In this document: positions 28,730 through 40,000 of the stretch, one piece after another
How positions within the stretch are numbered: the first letter of the stretch is position 1
Layout: each line of letters begins with the position of its first letter
Source: Phycisphaerales bacterium UBA7800
GTDB lineage: Bacteria > Planctomycetota > Phycisphaerae > Phycisphaerales > Phycisphaeraceae
Assembly: GCA_002480565.1 (NCBI GenBank)
Contig: DLCK01000077.1
Span: forward strand, 12,247 to 76,246
DNA: 64,000 bases
Direction of reading: 5' to 3'
Made by a program: the position numbers and the translations under genes
The notes under the pieces: model-generated
Told to the model about the DNA's origin: nothing
Databases searched by the model: none
Seen by the model: only the letters and a program-made list of their open reading frames with translations

Positions 28730-29851
28730 TTACATGTAATTACAGATATACCCATCAGGTCTTTTTTCTACTTTATTGAGATCTACTATGTCTAAATCAG
28801 GTCTTCCTTCGATATCGTAAACTCTATAGAGCCTATACTTACCACTTTCATTCTCAAAGGTTTCCAGTTCATTTGTTGACAAAAAGAAAACTTTAGAAGA
28901 TGGGTCTTTTTTTAACCTAGTTGTTGTCTTTACTTCAATGTATATTTCGTCACCTTTTTCATCCAGTGAGAGTATGTCATATCCGTGGTGCATAGACTCT
29001 AACGCAACGTGCTTTGGATAACTGCGATTATTTAAGTGTAATGATAAAAGCCTTTTTCTTTCCTTCTCCATAATCAACAATTCTCCCTTCAAGCCAATCT
29101 CAGCATTTCTTTCTGCTTGTTTAGCTCGCTGCTCAGGGCTTAGAGGTCTGAGAACAACCCCGCTCGAAACGTTTTCTGGAGAAACTCCACCCATTAGGAA
29201 TACTATCTGAGCAACATATGAATCTACAGTTGAATTATCAATCACTCCGAAATCGTTTGGGAATATTTTGGCATATATTTGTGAGGATTTAGCGCTAGAA
29301 TTAATCCTTTTCATCCATTCGGCGCCTTGTAGTTCCTCAGATCCTGCATAAGCCTTAAACCCAAAATCTAGAAGAGAATTATATTTTCTCCGAAATGGCT
29401 CATTACTTTCTATTGTTTTAACAAGATTGTCTGCCAGCTTTTGAAGCTGGCTTTCAAGGTTGTTTCTCTGAGTCTTGTTCAAACTATGACCTGAGGCTCT
29501 TCCAAAATAAAACCCTACATTTAAGCAAGGTTTAATTGGGTCCATTACAAAACTAATTTGAGCGGCATATTGCTTGTTTTCAGCCCCTTTAAAAATACCA
29601 GACCAAATACGTTTAAAGCTTGTGCCGCCAATGGCAATATCATTACCAGTTGAAACGCTGGTATCAAATTCACCATACGATTCACTATAATGCTTTGAAT
29701 AATATTCAGCTATAGTCTTTAGTTTTCTCTTGATCTCTGCCAGATGAGACTTTTCATTGTTGCTGGCATTTGAAAGTAGTCTATTTCCAGAATAGGACCT
29801 CGAACTAAGCTCATTAATTAGAATCAGATCTTCTTTGGTGATTACTTCCAT
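28730..29851 (-). CDS. DUF3883-like nuclease-domain protein (candidate defence gene)
   Basis: The 373-residue protein has a C-terminal region (about 255-373) resembling the DUF3883/NO VEIN-type PD-(D/E)xK domain. Visible features are E in GLKGELLIMEKERKRLL, D in HHGYDILSLDEKG, the E-x-K pair in IYIEVKTTT, then KVFFLSTNELETFENESGKYRLYRVYDIEG. That domain occurs in restriction and phage-defence proteins. The N-terminal two thirds are unrecognised and look mostly helical. Base composition and codon use are much AT-richer than all neighbours, a sign of recent transfer. It is a single gene with no methylase or helicase partner. The ribosome-binding site is weak. Confidence 0.65.
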   Translation of the reverse strand: MEVITKEDLILINELSSRSYSGNRLLSNASNNEKSHLAEIKRKLKTIAEYYSKHYSESYGEFDTSVSTGNDIAIGGTSFKRIWSGIFKGAENKQYAAQISFVMDPIKPCLNVGFYFGRASGHSLNKTQRNNLESQLQKLADNLVKTIESNEPFRRKYNSLLDFGFKAYAGSEELQGAEWMKRINSSAKSSQIYAKIFPNDFGVIDNSTVDSYVAQIVFLMGGVSPENVSSGVVLRPLSPEQRAKQAERNAEIGLKGELLIMEKERKRLLSLHLNNRSYPKHVALESMHHGYDILSLDEKGDEIYIEVKTTTRLKKDPSSKVFFLSTNELETFENESGKYRLYRVYDIEGRPDLDIVDLNKVEKRPDGYICNYM

Positions 29852-29958
29852 ACATTAACTCTCACTAAAAGGGAAAACGAAGAGAAAAAGGGGACATTCA
29901 ATTTCATGGCTTAAATTTGTCTTTCCCAACCCTCATCACCCACCAATAAATACTAACC

Positions 29959-31053
29959 TCACATCCGATACCGTTCGAGCCAATGGGCGTAGGGGGCGGG
30001 TAGGGTCCATGAGGGTTTGTCGATGCCCAGGGTTTTGGCGGCGTGGTAGGGCCAATGGGGGTTTTCCAGATGGGCGCGGCCGATCATCACCAGATCAAGC
30101 TGCTCATTACTCACGGCACTTTCTGCAACATGGGGCATGCCAAAACCCCAGGCCGAAGCGACGGGTAAACCGGTCTCACGACGGACACGCTGGGCGATGG
30201 GTGCCATGAATGCCGGCCCCCAGGGGATGCTTGAATCGGGTGTCGTAAAACCCATGCTCACGCTGATCATGTCCAGGCCGCCGGCGCGGAATTGTTTGGT
30301 CAGGGCAATAGCCTCGCTGAGCGTTTCTTCATCACGGTCATCAAATTCGAGCACGCCAAAACGCAAGGTCAACGGCAGGTTGTCCGGCCAGACTTCACGC
30401 ACCGCTGCCAAGGTCTCCAGCAGGAAGCGGCCTCGGTTCTGGGCATTGCCACCGTATTGATCATCACGCTGGTTGGTGTGGACCGAGAAAAAACTTTGCG
30501 CCAGGTAACCGTGTGCAAAGTGCAGTTCGAGCCACTGATAGCCGGCATCGAGTGAACGTTTGGCGGCGGCGACAAAGTCCGCTTTGACCCGTTGGATATC
30601 ATCTTTGGTCATGGCGCGGGGGATGCGTGGCAGGTTGGCACCAAATGCTTTGGCGGAGGGCGCGATGGTTTGCCAGGCACGCGGATCGTCGACCGGGAGA
30701 TGATCATCGCCTTCCCAGGGTTTATTGGCGCTGGCTTTCATGCCTGCGTGACCGATTTGTATCCCGGCAACCGATCCGGCTTTCTTGATGGCATGGGCAA
30801 TCTTGGCGTGTTCGGCCGCCTGCTGATCATTCCAGATTCCGGTGCAGCCAGGGGTGATACGCCCATCTGCCGAGATGCCGGTGGCTTCAACGATAACCAG
30901 GCCCGCGCCGCCTCGAGCAAGTTGGGAATAGTGCGCAAGATGCCAATCATTGGGCAGACCATCGGTCGCTGAATATTGGCACATCGGCGGGACAGCTATT
31001 CGATTGCGCAGGGTCACATCTTTTAACGTAAACGGGGTAAACAACTTTGTCAT
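29959..31053 (-). CDS. Old Yellow Enzyme family NADH:flavin oxidoreductase (YqjM-like)
   Basis: This 364-residue FMN-dependent ene-reductase has a TIM barrel. The N-terminus TLRNRIAVPPMCQYSATDGLPNDWHLAHYSQLARGGAGLVIVEAT matches the thermophilic-like YqjM class, including the MCQYSA motif whose Cys and Tyr tune the flavin. The active-site pattern H-x-x-H is in QIGHAG with WLELHFAHGYLAQSFFS further on. The phosphate-binding end is LVMIGRAHLENPHWPYHAA. It reduces activated C=C bonds; the natural substrate is unknown. It is a single gene, and the ribosome-binding site is weak. Confidence 0.93.
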   Translation of the reverse strand: MTKLFTPFTLKDVTLRNRIAVPPMCQYSATDGLPNDWHLAHYSQLARGGAGLVIVEATGISADGRITPGCTGIWNDQQAAEHAKIAHAIKKAGSVAGIQIGHAGMKASANKPWEGDDHLPVDDPRAWQTIAPSAKAFGANLPRIPRAMTKDDIQRVKADFVAAAKRSLDAGYQWLELHFAHGYLAQSFFSVHTNQRDDQYGGNAQNRGRFLLETLAAVREVWPDNLPLTLRFGVLEFDDRDEETLSEAIALTKQFRAGGLDMISVSMGFTTPDSSIPWGPAFMAPIAQRVRRETGLPVASAWGFGMPHVAESAVSNEQLDLVMIGRAHLENPHWPYHAAKTLGIDKPSWTLPAPYAHWLERYRM

Positions 31054-31413
31054 GATTTTATTGCTCTATATTGTGTCGTTTGGTGATTCGTTTTCATCTG
31101 CATAAACAGACGCAGATATGGTAATCAATACTTGCAGCGATTGAAGTATTCCAGGATAACCAAACAGGATTAGGGGTTCGTCAGTGTTGAATTGATGGAT
31201 CATTGCCAAATCTCTGTTGAGACAATCGTTTCATTGATGAGGTGGATAATGTCCAATTTGCAGTGTCAGGACATGCATTGGGGCATTGTGATCAAGAATG
31301 TTTTTTAGCGAATATCTCGAATCTCCTCATCCATAATTAATCAATCGAAGCGAAACAGCCGATATAAATATAAATTAGTATTTTAATGGTCCTTTCCACC
31401 CGCCGGACAAGTC
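31054..31413. other. 360-bp divergent spacer
   Basis: I see no gene. It holds the leaders of the flavin oxidoreductase (minus) and the diguanylate cyclase (plus). AT-rich DNA just before 31390 is a plausible promoter area, but no clear -35/-10 pair stands out. Confidence 0.45.
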
Positions 31414-33024
31414 ATGATCAGCAGTCATCGAAAAAAATGTTTGCAATGGTATCTATTTGCTGCTGCGATGGCCGTTTCTCTATTACTTGTCGGAATTGTA
31501 GTCAGCATTTACTACCATTCAGAGCTCAATGAATTTTACAATCGAGCTGATTCATCTTCGATGTCTGAAATCGAATTGCATGAGACGATTCTTCATCGTG
31601 AGCTCAACGAAGTTGCCAGTGACATTCGGTTTTTAGCTGACAATCCTTTCATGCAACAGTTTCTGGATAACCCTCAAGATGACAACTTGAAATTGCTTGA
31701 GTCGATGTGGGATCGCATGATTTGCGAAAAGCAAACCTATGAACAAATCCGCCTGCTTGATAAAAACGGGATGGAAAAAATTCGTGTCGAATACAACAAC
31801 AAAATCCCTTTGCGTATCCCTGACGATGAGCTGATGGACAAGTCTGATCGATATTATTTTCACGCAGCAGCAGAATTACGGCGAGGCTATATCTATGTTT
31901 CAAAATTAGACCTGAATATTGAAAATGGTATTCCGGAAGTCCCGTTCAAACCAACAATTCGTTTTTGCATCGGAGTGTACAACTCGCAGAACATCCGAAC
32001 AGGCAGCCTGGTAATCAACTACAACACTCAGTCTTATATCGATCTGTTACGCGAGGCATCCGATCAAGAACGAGCTGATTTCATGCTGGTAAATGAAGAT
32101 GGATACTGGTTAATGCATCCCAAACGTGAATACGAATGGGGACAGTATTCTCAACAAAATAAAGACAAGAACTTTGCCATTCTTTACCCTCAAGCATGGC
32201 AAAAAATACAGTCTCAGATAAAAGGCAAATTCACATTGAATGATCAAGTCTATGACTTTGACACGCTTGATTTACAGGAAAATTACCATTTTGTATCCCC
32301 TCGAGACTCAAGGCTTGACAGTGAAATCCCTATCAATCATTCCACTTTAATCAAACATATTGCGCTATTGCCAACCCGCGTGATTGCTGAATACCGAACT
32401 AAAATTGTAAAACAATGCTTGATCATTTTTCTGATCTGGGTTGTATTATCATTAATACCCAGTTGGGGTATCGCAGCCTATTTTGTGGGTTATGTCACAC
32501 AACGAGCCGAACTTTCGCATCATGCTCATTATGACACGGTGACCTGTCTAGCCAATCGCGTGTTGTTCAACGAACGCTTTGAACATGCCTTGCAGATGTC
32601 ACAAAGATATAAACGAATCTGCGGTTTGCTCTATATTGATCTGGATGGTTTTAAAGCTATCAATGATCAATATGGTCATCATATTGGTGACGAATTATTA
32701 GCAACAGTTGCAGGGCGCATGCTCCAGTGTGTTCGCCAAACTGACACCGTTGCTCGAATGGGCGGGGATGAATTTGCAATCATCCTCACAGAAATTGAAA
32801 ACAAAGACGATGCGATCAGTATCAGTGAAAAACTCGATGCACAACTGGGTGTACCTGTTCAAACAACCAAGGGCATCGTGAACATCGCTGCTTCAATTGG
32901 CGTGTCGGTTTACCCGGAAGATGGCGTGGAAGCCAACCGGTTAATCGAGTTGGCTGATAAGTATATGTACAAAAACAAACGCGATAACAAGATGCGGTTG
33001 CGGTTAGATCGAAGCGCCTCATAA
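31414..33024 (+). CDS. Membrane diguanylate cyclase with periplasmic sensor
   Basis: This 536-residue protein makes cyclic di-GMP. It has a TM helix at about 12-33 (YLFAAAMAVSLLLVGIVVSIYY). A periplasmic Cache-like sensor spans about 35-330 (RLLDKNGMEKIRVEY and KSDRYYFHAAAELRRGYIYVSKLDLN are typical of dCache). A second TM lies at about 335-358. The C-terminal GGDEF domain has the active motif G450-G-D-E-F454 and an inhibitory I-site R441-Q-T-D444 at the usual five-residue distance. It should therefore be catalytically active and feedback-controlled. It is monocistronic. Confidence 0.93.
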   Translation: MISSHRKKCLQWYLFAAAMAVSLLLVGIVVSIYYHSELNEFYNRADSSSMSEIELHETILHRELNEVASDIRFLADNPFMQQFLDNPQDDNLKLLESMWDRMICEKQTYEQIRLLDKNGMEKIRVEYNNKIPLRIPDDELMDKSDRYYFHAAAELRRGYIYVSKLDLNIENGIPEVPFKPTIRFCIGVYNSQNIRTGSLVINYNTQSYIDLLREASDQERADFMLVNEDGYWLMHPKREYEWGQYSQQNKDKNFAILYPQAWQKIQSQIKGKFTLNDQVYDFDTLDLQENYHFVSPRDSRLDSEIPINHSTLIKHIALLPTRVIAEYRTKIVKQCLIIFLIWVVLSLIPSWGIAAYFVGYVTQRAELSHHAHYDTVTCLANRVLFNERFEHALQMSQRYKRICGLLYIDLDGFKAINDQYGHHIGDELLATVAGRMLQCVRQTDTVARMGGDEFAIILTEIENKDDAISISEKLDAQLGVPVQTTKGIVNIAASIGVSVYPEDGVEANRLIELADKYMYKNKRDNKMRLRLDRSAS

Positions 33025-33352
33025 AGTTCAAATCAACATAACAACGTCCAGTTTAGAGCGTTTGCCGTTCGAGTGTATCGCTATACCTAACGCTCAAACT
33101 CCCAACTCGTGGCTATTGACCTCTGTTTTTAATAGTTGTACGAAGACCAGTGGGCATGCCAAGACACATAGACTCTAGAGCCGTCTGACTGGCCACTGAA
33201 CACGTGCAATTGCCCAGCCAAAGTCTGCCAGGGCGCGCAATCCTTAAGCCATATTTCCACTGACTCTGTGGCGCATCACCTTAGATTCACAAATGGGTTG
33301 CGAACACTTTTTTTGTCACATTGCATTGACCTGACCAATCAGCCGCCTACAA
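33025..33352. other. 328-bp intergenic region without gene
   Basis: I see no coding frame or RNA gene here. It ends in the tandem operators of the following LacI gene. Confidence 0.45.
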
Positions 33353-33389
33353 TGTTCACGTGAACAGTCGCAATTGTTCACGTGAACAA
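33353..33389 (+). promoter_or_regulatory. Tandem perfect LacI-type operators
   Basis: The perfect 14-bp palindrome TGTTCACGTGAACA occurs twice, at 33353-33366 and 33375-33388. The second extends to TTGTTCACGTGAACAA. The centres are 22 bp apart, two helical turns, and 18-40 bp before the LacI gene start. This strongly suggests autoregulation by the adjacent regulator. Confidence 0.85.
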
Positions 33390-33406
33390 CTATTGGACAC
33401 AATTTG

Positions 33407-34426
33407 ATGACCGTGACACTCAACAACATTGCCACCGAACTTGGCGTCAGTCATATGACCGTGAGCCGCGCCCTTAAGGGTGATCCTGCGGTGGCGGAAA
33501 AGACACGTAACCGCGTGTTGGATACGGCGTTGAAGATGGGGTATCGGCCCAATGCCTCGGCGCGATCCATGCGATCGGGACAATTCGGGACGCTGGGATT
33601 ACTGGCAGGAAGTATCACCAGCTACCTGCCGGGCATGCTCATGCGCGGGATTCGTGATGGTTGTGAAAAACTCGACTTACACCTGCAGATTGATTCAATC
33701 ACCCAGGAGCAGGCCGACGATTCGTCTTACCTGCCCCGCTTTTTGCAGTATGCCTGTGTCGATGGCTTGATGGTCAGTTACACCGGCCCCAATGCTGCTT
33801 TGGCCAATCATATTCAGCAGCAACGGCTCCCAGCGGTTTGGATCAACGACCGTCAGACACACAACGCGGTCTACCCTGATGAAATTCAAGGCGGGAAAAT
33901 CGCAGCTGAGCATTTTATCAATCACGGGCATCGCCGAGTTGGATATGCAGCATTGAATTTAACTGATCATTTCAGCACAAATGACCGGCTTGCTGGGATC
34001 AATCAGACATTAACAGCATCGGGTTTATCTGAAGCTCAACGACTCGACGGACACCTGGCCAGCGGTAGTGAGATTGATCAGTCGGGCATGCCGGTTTTGT
34101 TACGCATGCTTCAACGTCCGGATCGTCCCACAGCATTGATTTGTCGCGGGCAAGCCGATGCGACATGTGCATATGCCGCAGCCATGCAATTGGGATTGCG
34201 TGTCCCTGAGGACTTGTCGATTGTGGCATTCAGTGACAAGCCCATTTTGGATGTCTGCGCTTTACCGATTGATACCCTGGTCATCCCGTTTCGCACCTTG
34301 GGGGAAAAAGTCGCAACCATGACCCATCAACTCACTCAAGATCCTTCGCATCAAGTTGCCAGTGAAACAATCGCCTATGGCAAGATCGAATCCGCAGGCA
34401 GTACGACCCAACCAACCCTGAGCTAA
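33407..34426 (+). CDS. LacI family transcriptional regulator with tandem operators
   Basis: This 339-residue LacI protein has an HTH at residues about 2-24 (TLNNIATELGVSHMTVSRAL), hinge RPNASARSMRSG, and a sugar-binding core (FGTLGLLAG, CVDGLMVSYTGP, AEHFINHGHRRVGYAALN, LRVPEDLSIVAFSDKP). The ATG at 33407 follows an in-frame TTG at 33404. The HTH position supports 33407. Two perfect palindromic operators lie immediately upstream. It is followed by a prepilin and the GH10 xylanase on the same strand, so it probably represses a xylan-use unit and responds to a xylo-oligosaccharide; that ligand is inferred. Confidence 0.93.
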   Translation: MTVTLNNIATELGVSHMTVSRALKGDPAVAEKTRNRVLDTALKMGYRPNASARSMRSGQFGTLGLLAGSITSYLPGMLMRGIRDGCEKLDLHLQIDSITQEQADDSSYLPRFLQYACVDGLMVSYTGPNAALANHIQQQRLPAVWINDRQTHNAVYPDEIQGGKIAAEHFINHGHRRVGYAALNLTDHFSTNDRLAGINQTLTASGLSEAQRLDGHLASGSEIDQSGMPVLLRMLQRPDRPTALICRGQADATCAYAAAMQLGLRVPEDLSIVAFSDKPILDVCALPIDTLVIPFRTLGEKVATMTHQLTQDPSHQVASETIAYGKIESAGSTTQPTLS

Positions 34427-34460
34427 TGCGACTGTTTGTTAGAAACAGACTGGAGTTTAC

Positions 34461-35180
34461 ATGTTCATACATCACACAAACCGCACGGCATCACAGGGCT
34501 TTACGCTCATTGAGCTGTTGGTGGTGATCTCGATCATTTCGCTGCTCATCAGTATCCTGCTTCCTGCATTGGGGCAGGCACGTAAGACCGCCAATGCCAT
34601 GAAATGCGCGACCTTGCTTCGGGCGATGGGGACCGTCAATGTCGTCTATGCCAACGACTTTAAAGACTGGGCCGCACCCAACTGGTGGCGTGAAAGTCCA
34701 TCGGCCAGTAAGCGCTATTACTTTGTGACCAACACCGGCATCCACGAACGACTCAACGTCACCACCGCCGACTACGGCGCACGCTGGGCACATGGCTTTG
34801 CCTGTCCTGAAGCAACTGCGCTGACAAATAGTTCCTGGTCCAACACGGATGGCGTCATCATTCGCGGAGTCTATGGGCACAACTATCATGTCGGATCACT
34901 ACGCGGGGCGGATAGCAACTGGTCCACCGGCACCATCAGTGGCATCAAGTTCTCTGAGCTGATCAAACCCAGTGAAGACCTCAACCTTGCCGACGCCTTG
35001 GACCAACAGATCGGCTATACCTACGTCAACAACTACGTCTCAGACAATCCTCAGCAAAACAATGTCTCAGCATTCAGACATCTGGGGACCACATTCAATG
35101 CCGTCTTTTTCGACCAGCACGTCCAGCGTATCAGTCAGGAAGACGCCCATGCCAAACCTGAAATGTGGTACATCAATTAA
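34461..35180 (+). CDS. Prepilin-type N-terminal cleavage/methylation domain protein
   Basis: The 239-residue protein has the prepilin site in HHTNRTASQGFTLIELLVVI (Glu +5) and the helix SIISLLISILLPALGQARKT. The periplasmic domain ends in NAVFFDQHVQRIS, the D-x-H feature corresponding to D-G-H in the paralogues. TGGAG lies 7 bases before the ATG. It is 34 bp after the LacI gene and 48 bp before the xylanase gene, so the three are very probably one operon. Confidence 0.9.
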   Translation: MFIHHTNRTASQGFTLIELLVVISIISLLISILLPALGQARKTANAMKCATLLRAMGTVNVVYANDFKDWAAPNWWRESPSASKRYYFVTNTGIHERLNVTTADYGARWAHGFACPEATALTNSSWSNTDGVIIRGVYGHNYHVGSLRGADSNWSTGTISGIKFSELIKPSEDLNLADALDQQIGYTYVNNYVSDNPQQNNVSAFRHLGTTFNAVFFDQHVQRISQEDAHAKPEMWYIN

Positions 35181-35228
35181 TCGCCAATCCTGATCACGCA
35201 TCTGTTTTTTTAACTCCTTGGAACGAAC

Positions 35229-37061
35229 ATGCAACGCAAATCTGTCAACATCCTCAGCCTGTCCTGCGCCTTGATCTTGGCCTTGACTCAAGGTATCAAA
35301 GCACAACAATCCGTCATCGACAATTCGATTTGGCAAACACTTCAACGCAGTAACGTCAACAATGACTTTTCGTCGCTCAAATGGGTTGATGTTGACCACC
35401 CGCAATTTACAAAAGCCGCGCGACTTGCCAGCAATCGGGCCATGCGACATAGCTATGAAATTCAGTATCACATTGACATTGATAAACCCATTGCCAAAGG
35501 CGATGTGCTGATACTCACCGGCTACATCCGACTCATCGATACCAAGTCCGAATCCGGCGAAGGCCTTGCTCAAATTCAAGTTCAGCGAAACAGCAGGCCC
35601 TATACCAAACTGCTCATGACGCGATTGCCTTTGTCCAAAGACTGGCAGCGCATCGAAATCCCCTTTGCTTCCAAAGAAGATTACCCCGCAGGTCAAACCA
35701 ACTTCTGTATCTGCATCGGTGACTATGTCCAGACCATTGAAGCAGGTGGATTTAGCCTGAAAAACAGGGGTAAAAATGTCGATCTGGACACCTTGCCCAA
35801 CACGGATCGTGATCGATTAAACAACTATGACGGACGCGCCGCCGATGCGCCTTGGCGGGAAGTTGCTGCTCAGAATATCGAGCGTTACCGCAAAGGTGAC
35901 CTTGCCATCACGGTAACAGATCACGATGGCAAACCCGTCAGCGGCGTGACGGTTGATGTACAAATGACAAAGCATGCGTTTAAATTCGGGACCGCGGTCC
36001 ACTCATCGGTCTTTGATCCCAACGCTAAATTCTGGACACAAAACCCAGAGAACAAAGAACGGTTCCTGAAAATCATCCAGGACGATTTTAACTTTGTCAC
36101 CCATGAAACCAACTTCAAATGGCCGGCATGGATTCAACCGGCAAGACGCAAGGCGGCCGACCAACTCGTCAATTGGCTCATGGAAAAGAACATCGCTTTG
36201 CGCGGCCATGCCATGGTCTGGCCAGGCTGGTCCCATGGTAAGTACAAACATGTCCCCCAACACATCATTGATCTGACGAAGGACCCTGCGAATCGGGACA
36301 AAGTCGCCCAATTGGTGATTGATCACATCCATGAAATTGGGACGCTCTACGGCGATAAGGTCAGCACCTGGGATGTCATCAACGAACCCACCCTGCACCA
36401 TGACCTCACCGACTATCTCGGCGGTGATCGCATTTTTATCGACTGGTTCAAAGCTGCCCGCAAAGCTGCCCCCCACGCGCGACTGGTCCTCAACGAAACC
36501 ACCGGCGGCACAGTCGTCAGTGACCGCTATTTCCACAAGACCATCAAAATGCTCGTGGATCACAAAGCGCCCATCGACGCCGTAGGATTCCAATCCCACT
36601 TTGGGCAAACCGGGCCGGACATCCCCAAAATACTTTCACTCATCGACAAATATGCAGAGATGGGTTTACATGTCGACATCACTGAGTTCGACATTGATGG
36701 CTTTGATGCAAAGTATCAAGCAGACTACACCCGCGATTTTATGACCGCCTGTTTTAGTCATCCCGCGGTGGATACCTTCATCGTCTGGGGCATATGGGCA
36801 CAACGCCACTGGAAACCGGCCCGCGCGATGTACGACAAAAACTGGAACCTCAAACCCAACGGCAAAGCGTGGATGGACCTGGTCAAAAAACAATGGTGGA
36901 CCCGCCAAACCGGTAAAACCAACACCGATGGAATCTATCAACTCCGAGGTTTTAACGGCGATTACCAAATCATCGTGACAACCGCAGACGGGCAAAGCAC
37001 CACCCAAAACGGCAAACTCACACGCGACGGTTTAAGCATGAAGTTCAAATTACCTCAATGA
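35229..37061 (+). CDS. Secreted GH10 endo-1,4-beta-xylanase with N-terminal carbohydrate-binding-like domain
   Basis: The 610-residue exported enzyme has a signal peptide at residues 1-25 (ILSLSCALILALTQGIKA). A beta-sandwich-like N-terminal domain (about 35-190) resembles a CBM4/9-type module. A GH10 barrel follows (about 230-560). The acid/base Glu is E386 in WDVINEP and the nucleophile is E486 in VDITEFD. Further GH10 landmarks are RGHAMVWPGW, NFKWPAW and the aromatic WGIWAQRHW. A small C-terminal domain (about 560-610, NTDGIYQLRGFNGDYQIIVT) completes it. It cleaves internal xylan bonds. It is the third gene of the LacI-prepilin-xylanase unit and converges with the kinase gene at 37097. 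Confidence 0.95.
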   Translation: MQRKSVNILSLSCALILALTQGIKAQQSVIDNSIWQTLQRSNVNNDFSSLKWVDVDHPQFTKAARLASNRAMRHSYEIQYHIDIDKPIAKGDVLILTGYIRLIDTKSESGEGLAQIQVQRNSRPYTKLLMTRLPLSKDWQRIEIPFASKEDYPAGQTNFCICIGDYVQTIEAGGFSLKNRGKNVDLDTLPNTDRDRLNNYDGRAADAPWREVAAQNIERYRKGDLAITVTDHDGKPVSGVTVDVQMTKHAFKFGTAVHSSVFDPNAKFWTQNPENKERFLKIIQDDFNFVTHETNFKWPAWIQPARRKAADQLVNWLMEKNIALRGHAMVWPGWSHGKYKHVPQHIIDLTKDPANRDKVAQLVIDHIHEIGTLYGDKVSTWDVINEPTLHHDLTDYLGGDRIFIDWFKAARKAAPHARLVLNETTGGTVVSDRYFHKTIKMLVDHKAPIDAVGFQSHFGQTGPDIPKILSLIDKYAEMGLHVDITEFDIDGFDAKYQADYTRDFMTACFSHPAVDTFIVWGIWAQRHWKPARAMYDKNWNLKPNGKAWMDLVKKQWWTRQTGKTNTDGIYQLRGFNGDYQIIVTTADGQSTTQNGKLTRDGLSMKFKLPQ

Positions 37062-37096
37062 GTCTCTTGCGAAAAAAAATCTCTGGCCAATGATCG

Positions 37097-40000
37097 TCAA
37101 TCAACTTGCGAAAGCACTTCCTGAATTTTCTGACTCAGCGGGCCACTGAGGTATGGCTTGGTGATCCAGGCGGTTAAGCCGGCGGCTTTCATGGCAAGTA
37201 ATTCCGACTCCGGGGTATAGCCCGTGGAGAGAATCACACGGATACTAGGATTGAGTTTTTTCATGGCCAGAAAACAATCCTTGCCATTGAGCTTGGGCAT
37301 CATCATGTCCAACACAACAAGGTCATAGCCCTGAGGATTGCGTTTGAAAAGTTCAAGTGCTTCAAGGCCATCTTCGGCAAGCGTGACCTGATAGCCAAGG
37401 TCTTCGAGAGTCGCCCGCGCGGTAACGCGCATGACTTTTTCATCATCGACCACCATGATGTGACCGGTCCCTGCGATGCGCGAATCGTCAACGTGAGGTT
37501 CAGTCAGTTGACTGTCCTGTCCAGCCAGTGGCAGGTAGATGCTAAAGCATGACCCCTTTCTCAATTCACTTTTGACGGTGATGATGCCATCGTGTTGTTT
37601 GATGGTGCTAAAGACTGCTGCCAATCCCAGACCGGTTCCTTCGCCATGTTCTTTGGTGGTAAAAAAGGGCTCAAAAATACGGTTAAGATGTTGCGGTGCG
37701 ATGCCTATGCCGGTGTCGGTGATGTCGATTTTCAGATACTTGCCGGGTTTGATTTCCTGCAAGTCGATATAGCGGTCGTGATCGTCAAACGTCACAGGCT
37801 GGGTTTGGATGGTCAGTTTCCCACCCTTGGTCATGGCATGTGACGCATTGATACCAAGGTTTAAAAATGCATTTTGCAGTTGTGAAGCATCCCCGTTGAT
37901 CAGCGCGGTTGAATCGGTGGTTTTAAAGTCGATATCAATTCGCCGGTCGATGGTCTGTTTGAGCAATGTGATGGCATCACCTATCACACGATGCACGTCC
38001 ATGGTTCTGGATGCGGAGGGTTCTTTGCGTGAAAATGCAAGCAGGTTACTTGTCAGGTCTGCTGCGCGTTTGCCTGACTGCATGATGATTTTCATCAACT
38101 CGGTTGCTTCTGGATTGTGAAGTAATTTTTCACTCAGTAGCTCCGCCGAACCGAGGATGCCCCCGAGCATGTTGTTAAAGTCATGGGCGATCCCGCCAGC
38201 GAGTTGACCGATGGCCTGCATTTTTTCGGATTGTCGGAGTTGTTGTTCCATGGCATATTCGCCGGTGACATCCCGGAAGACCAGCACGACGCCGACAATC
38301 TGCCCGGTGTCCGAACGGATGGGTGCGCCGGAGTCTGCGATCTGATATTCGGTGCCATCGGATGAGACAAGTACGGTGTGATTGGCCAGCCCGACGACTT
38401 CGCCACATTCGAGAACTTTCTGCACCGGATTGGAGACCGGTAAACGGGTTTGGGCATTGATGATTTGAAAGACGTTTTGAAGCGACTGACCAATTGCATC
38501 ATCGGCAGCCCAACCGGTGAGGCTTTCAGCAACCGGATTCATCTGCATGACCACGCCTTCGTTATCGGTGGCAATGACCGCATCGCCAATGGATCGGAGT
38601 GTGATCCGCAGACGCTCTTCTTTTTCGCGCAGTTCCTGCTGGGCTTTGATCTGCTCGGTGATATCCTGCGCGACACCAAGAATGCCAACCACCTTGTCCT
38701 GTTCGTCACGGATGCAGGTCAGACCAAGATTCGCATGGATATGATGCCCATCCTTATGCACCAGTGTCCATTGGCACTCCTCGTAGCTGGCCAACTCGGC
38801 CTGGGCGACAAAGACTTCAAACCCCTTGATGGGTCGGTTTAATCGCTCACTGTGCAGTTTGGCTCGCTCCTGGATCTCTGATTGCAGATGAAAGAGCATT
38901 GGCGTACGTTTGCCAATCATTTCCTGGGGCGAGTATCCGAGTATGCGTTGGGCACCGGAGTTAAAGATGGTGATCGTGCCTTGCTGATCGGTTGCAATGA
39001 TCATGGACAGAAACGATGCATCAAGTACATTTTGCAATTGTCGATGTGCGGCGACGATTCGGTCACGGTTAAGGACTGTTTCATTGATATCTTCAATGAC
39101 GCTGATGAAATACTGTGGGTTATTGTCATCATCGAAAGTTAATCGGGTCGTGAGATGTATCCAAAAGAAACTGCCATCGGATTTGATGTAGCGCTTTTCT
39201 TTCTGGTAAATCTCGACCTCACGATTGATCATGCGTTGGGCCATTTGAACATCATCTGCCAGACTGTCGGGATGGGTGATGTCCCGGAAATTTTTGTTGA
39301 TCAATTCTTCAAGTGGATACCCAAGCAATTCACAGAGTCGCTGATTGGCACGGATGATTCGACCCTCAGGCAGCACATGAGCAATACCCACCGCAGCCTG
39401 TTCGAACGTATCACGGAACCGTTTTTCACTGACTTTGAGAATTTCGTTGGAGACGCGTAACTCTTCGGTACGCCGAGCGACCTGTCGCTTGAGTTGATGA
39501 TTCCAGATGATGCTGGCAAGAAGTAAAAACAGCAGTACGCCAACCACGCTCCCGGCGATTTTCAGGAACCGTATCCAGTCAATGGTGTTTTGCTCTTGTG
39601 GGACGAGCCACTGTTCGAGCATTTGCCGTTTCTGGGTTGGGGTGATGGTGGCGTTGGCCTTGTTGATAATCCCCAGAAACACAGGCCAGTCTTTACGGAT
39701 GGCAACCGACGCATCGTAGTTTGGATAATCGGTTCGTCCTGCGATTTTCAGGTTGGTGATTTTCTCTTGAGCAATGGTCATGCTGGTGACAACCTGCCCG
39801 GCGATCATCGCATCGGCTTGCCCATAACTCACCGCCCAGAGTGCTTCGGGGATGGTATGAAACGGCACCACCTCAAGCCCCAGGGGGTCGTTCTTTGCCA
39901 GGTATTCGGGCACCATCCCTTTGTAGACAGCGACCTTCTTGCCAGCCAACCAGGAGTGACCGGTAAAACCTTCCACATCCACCCGCGTAATAATCACCAA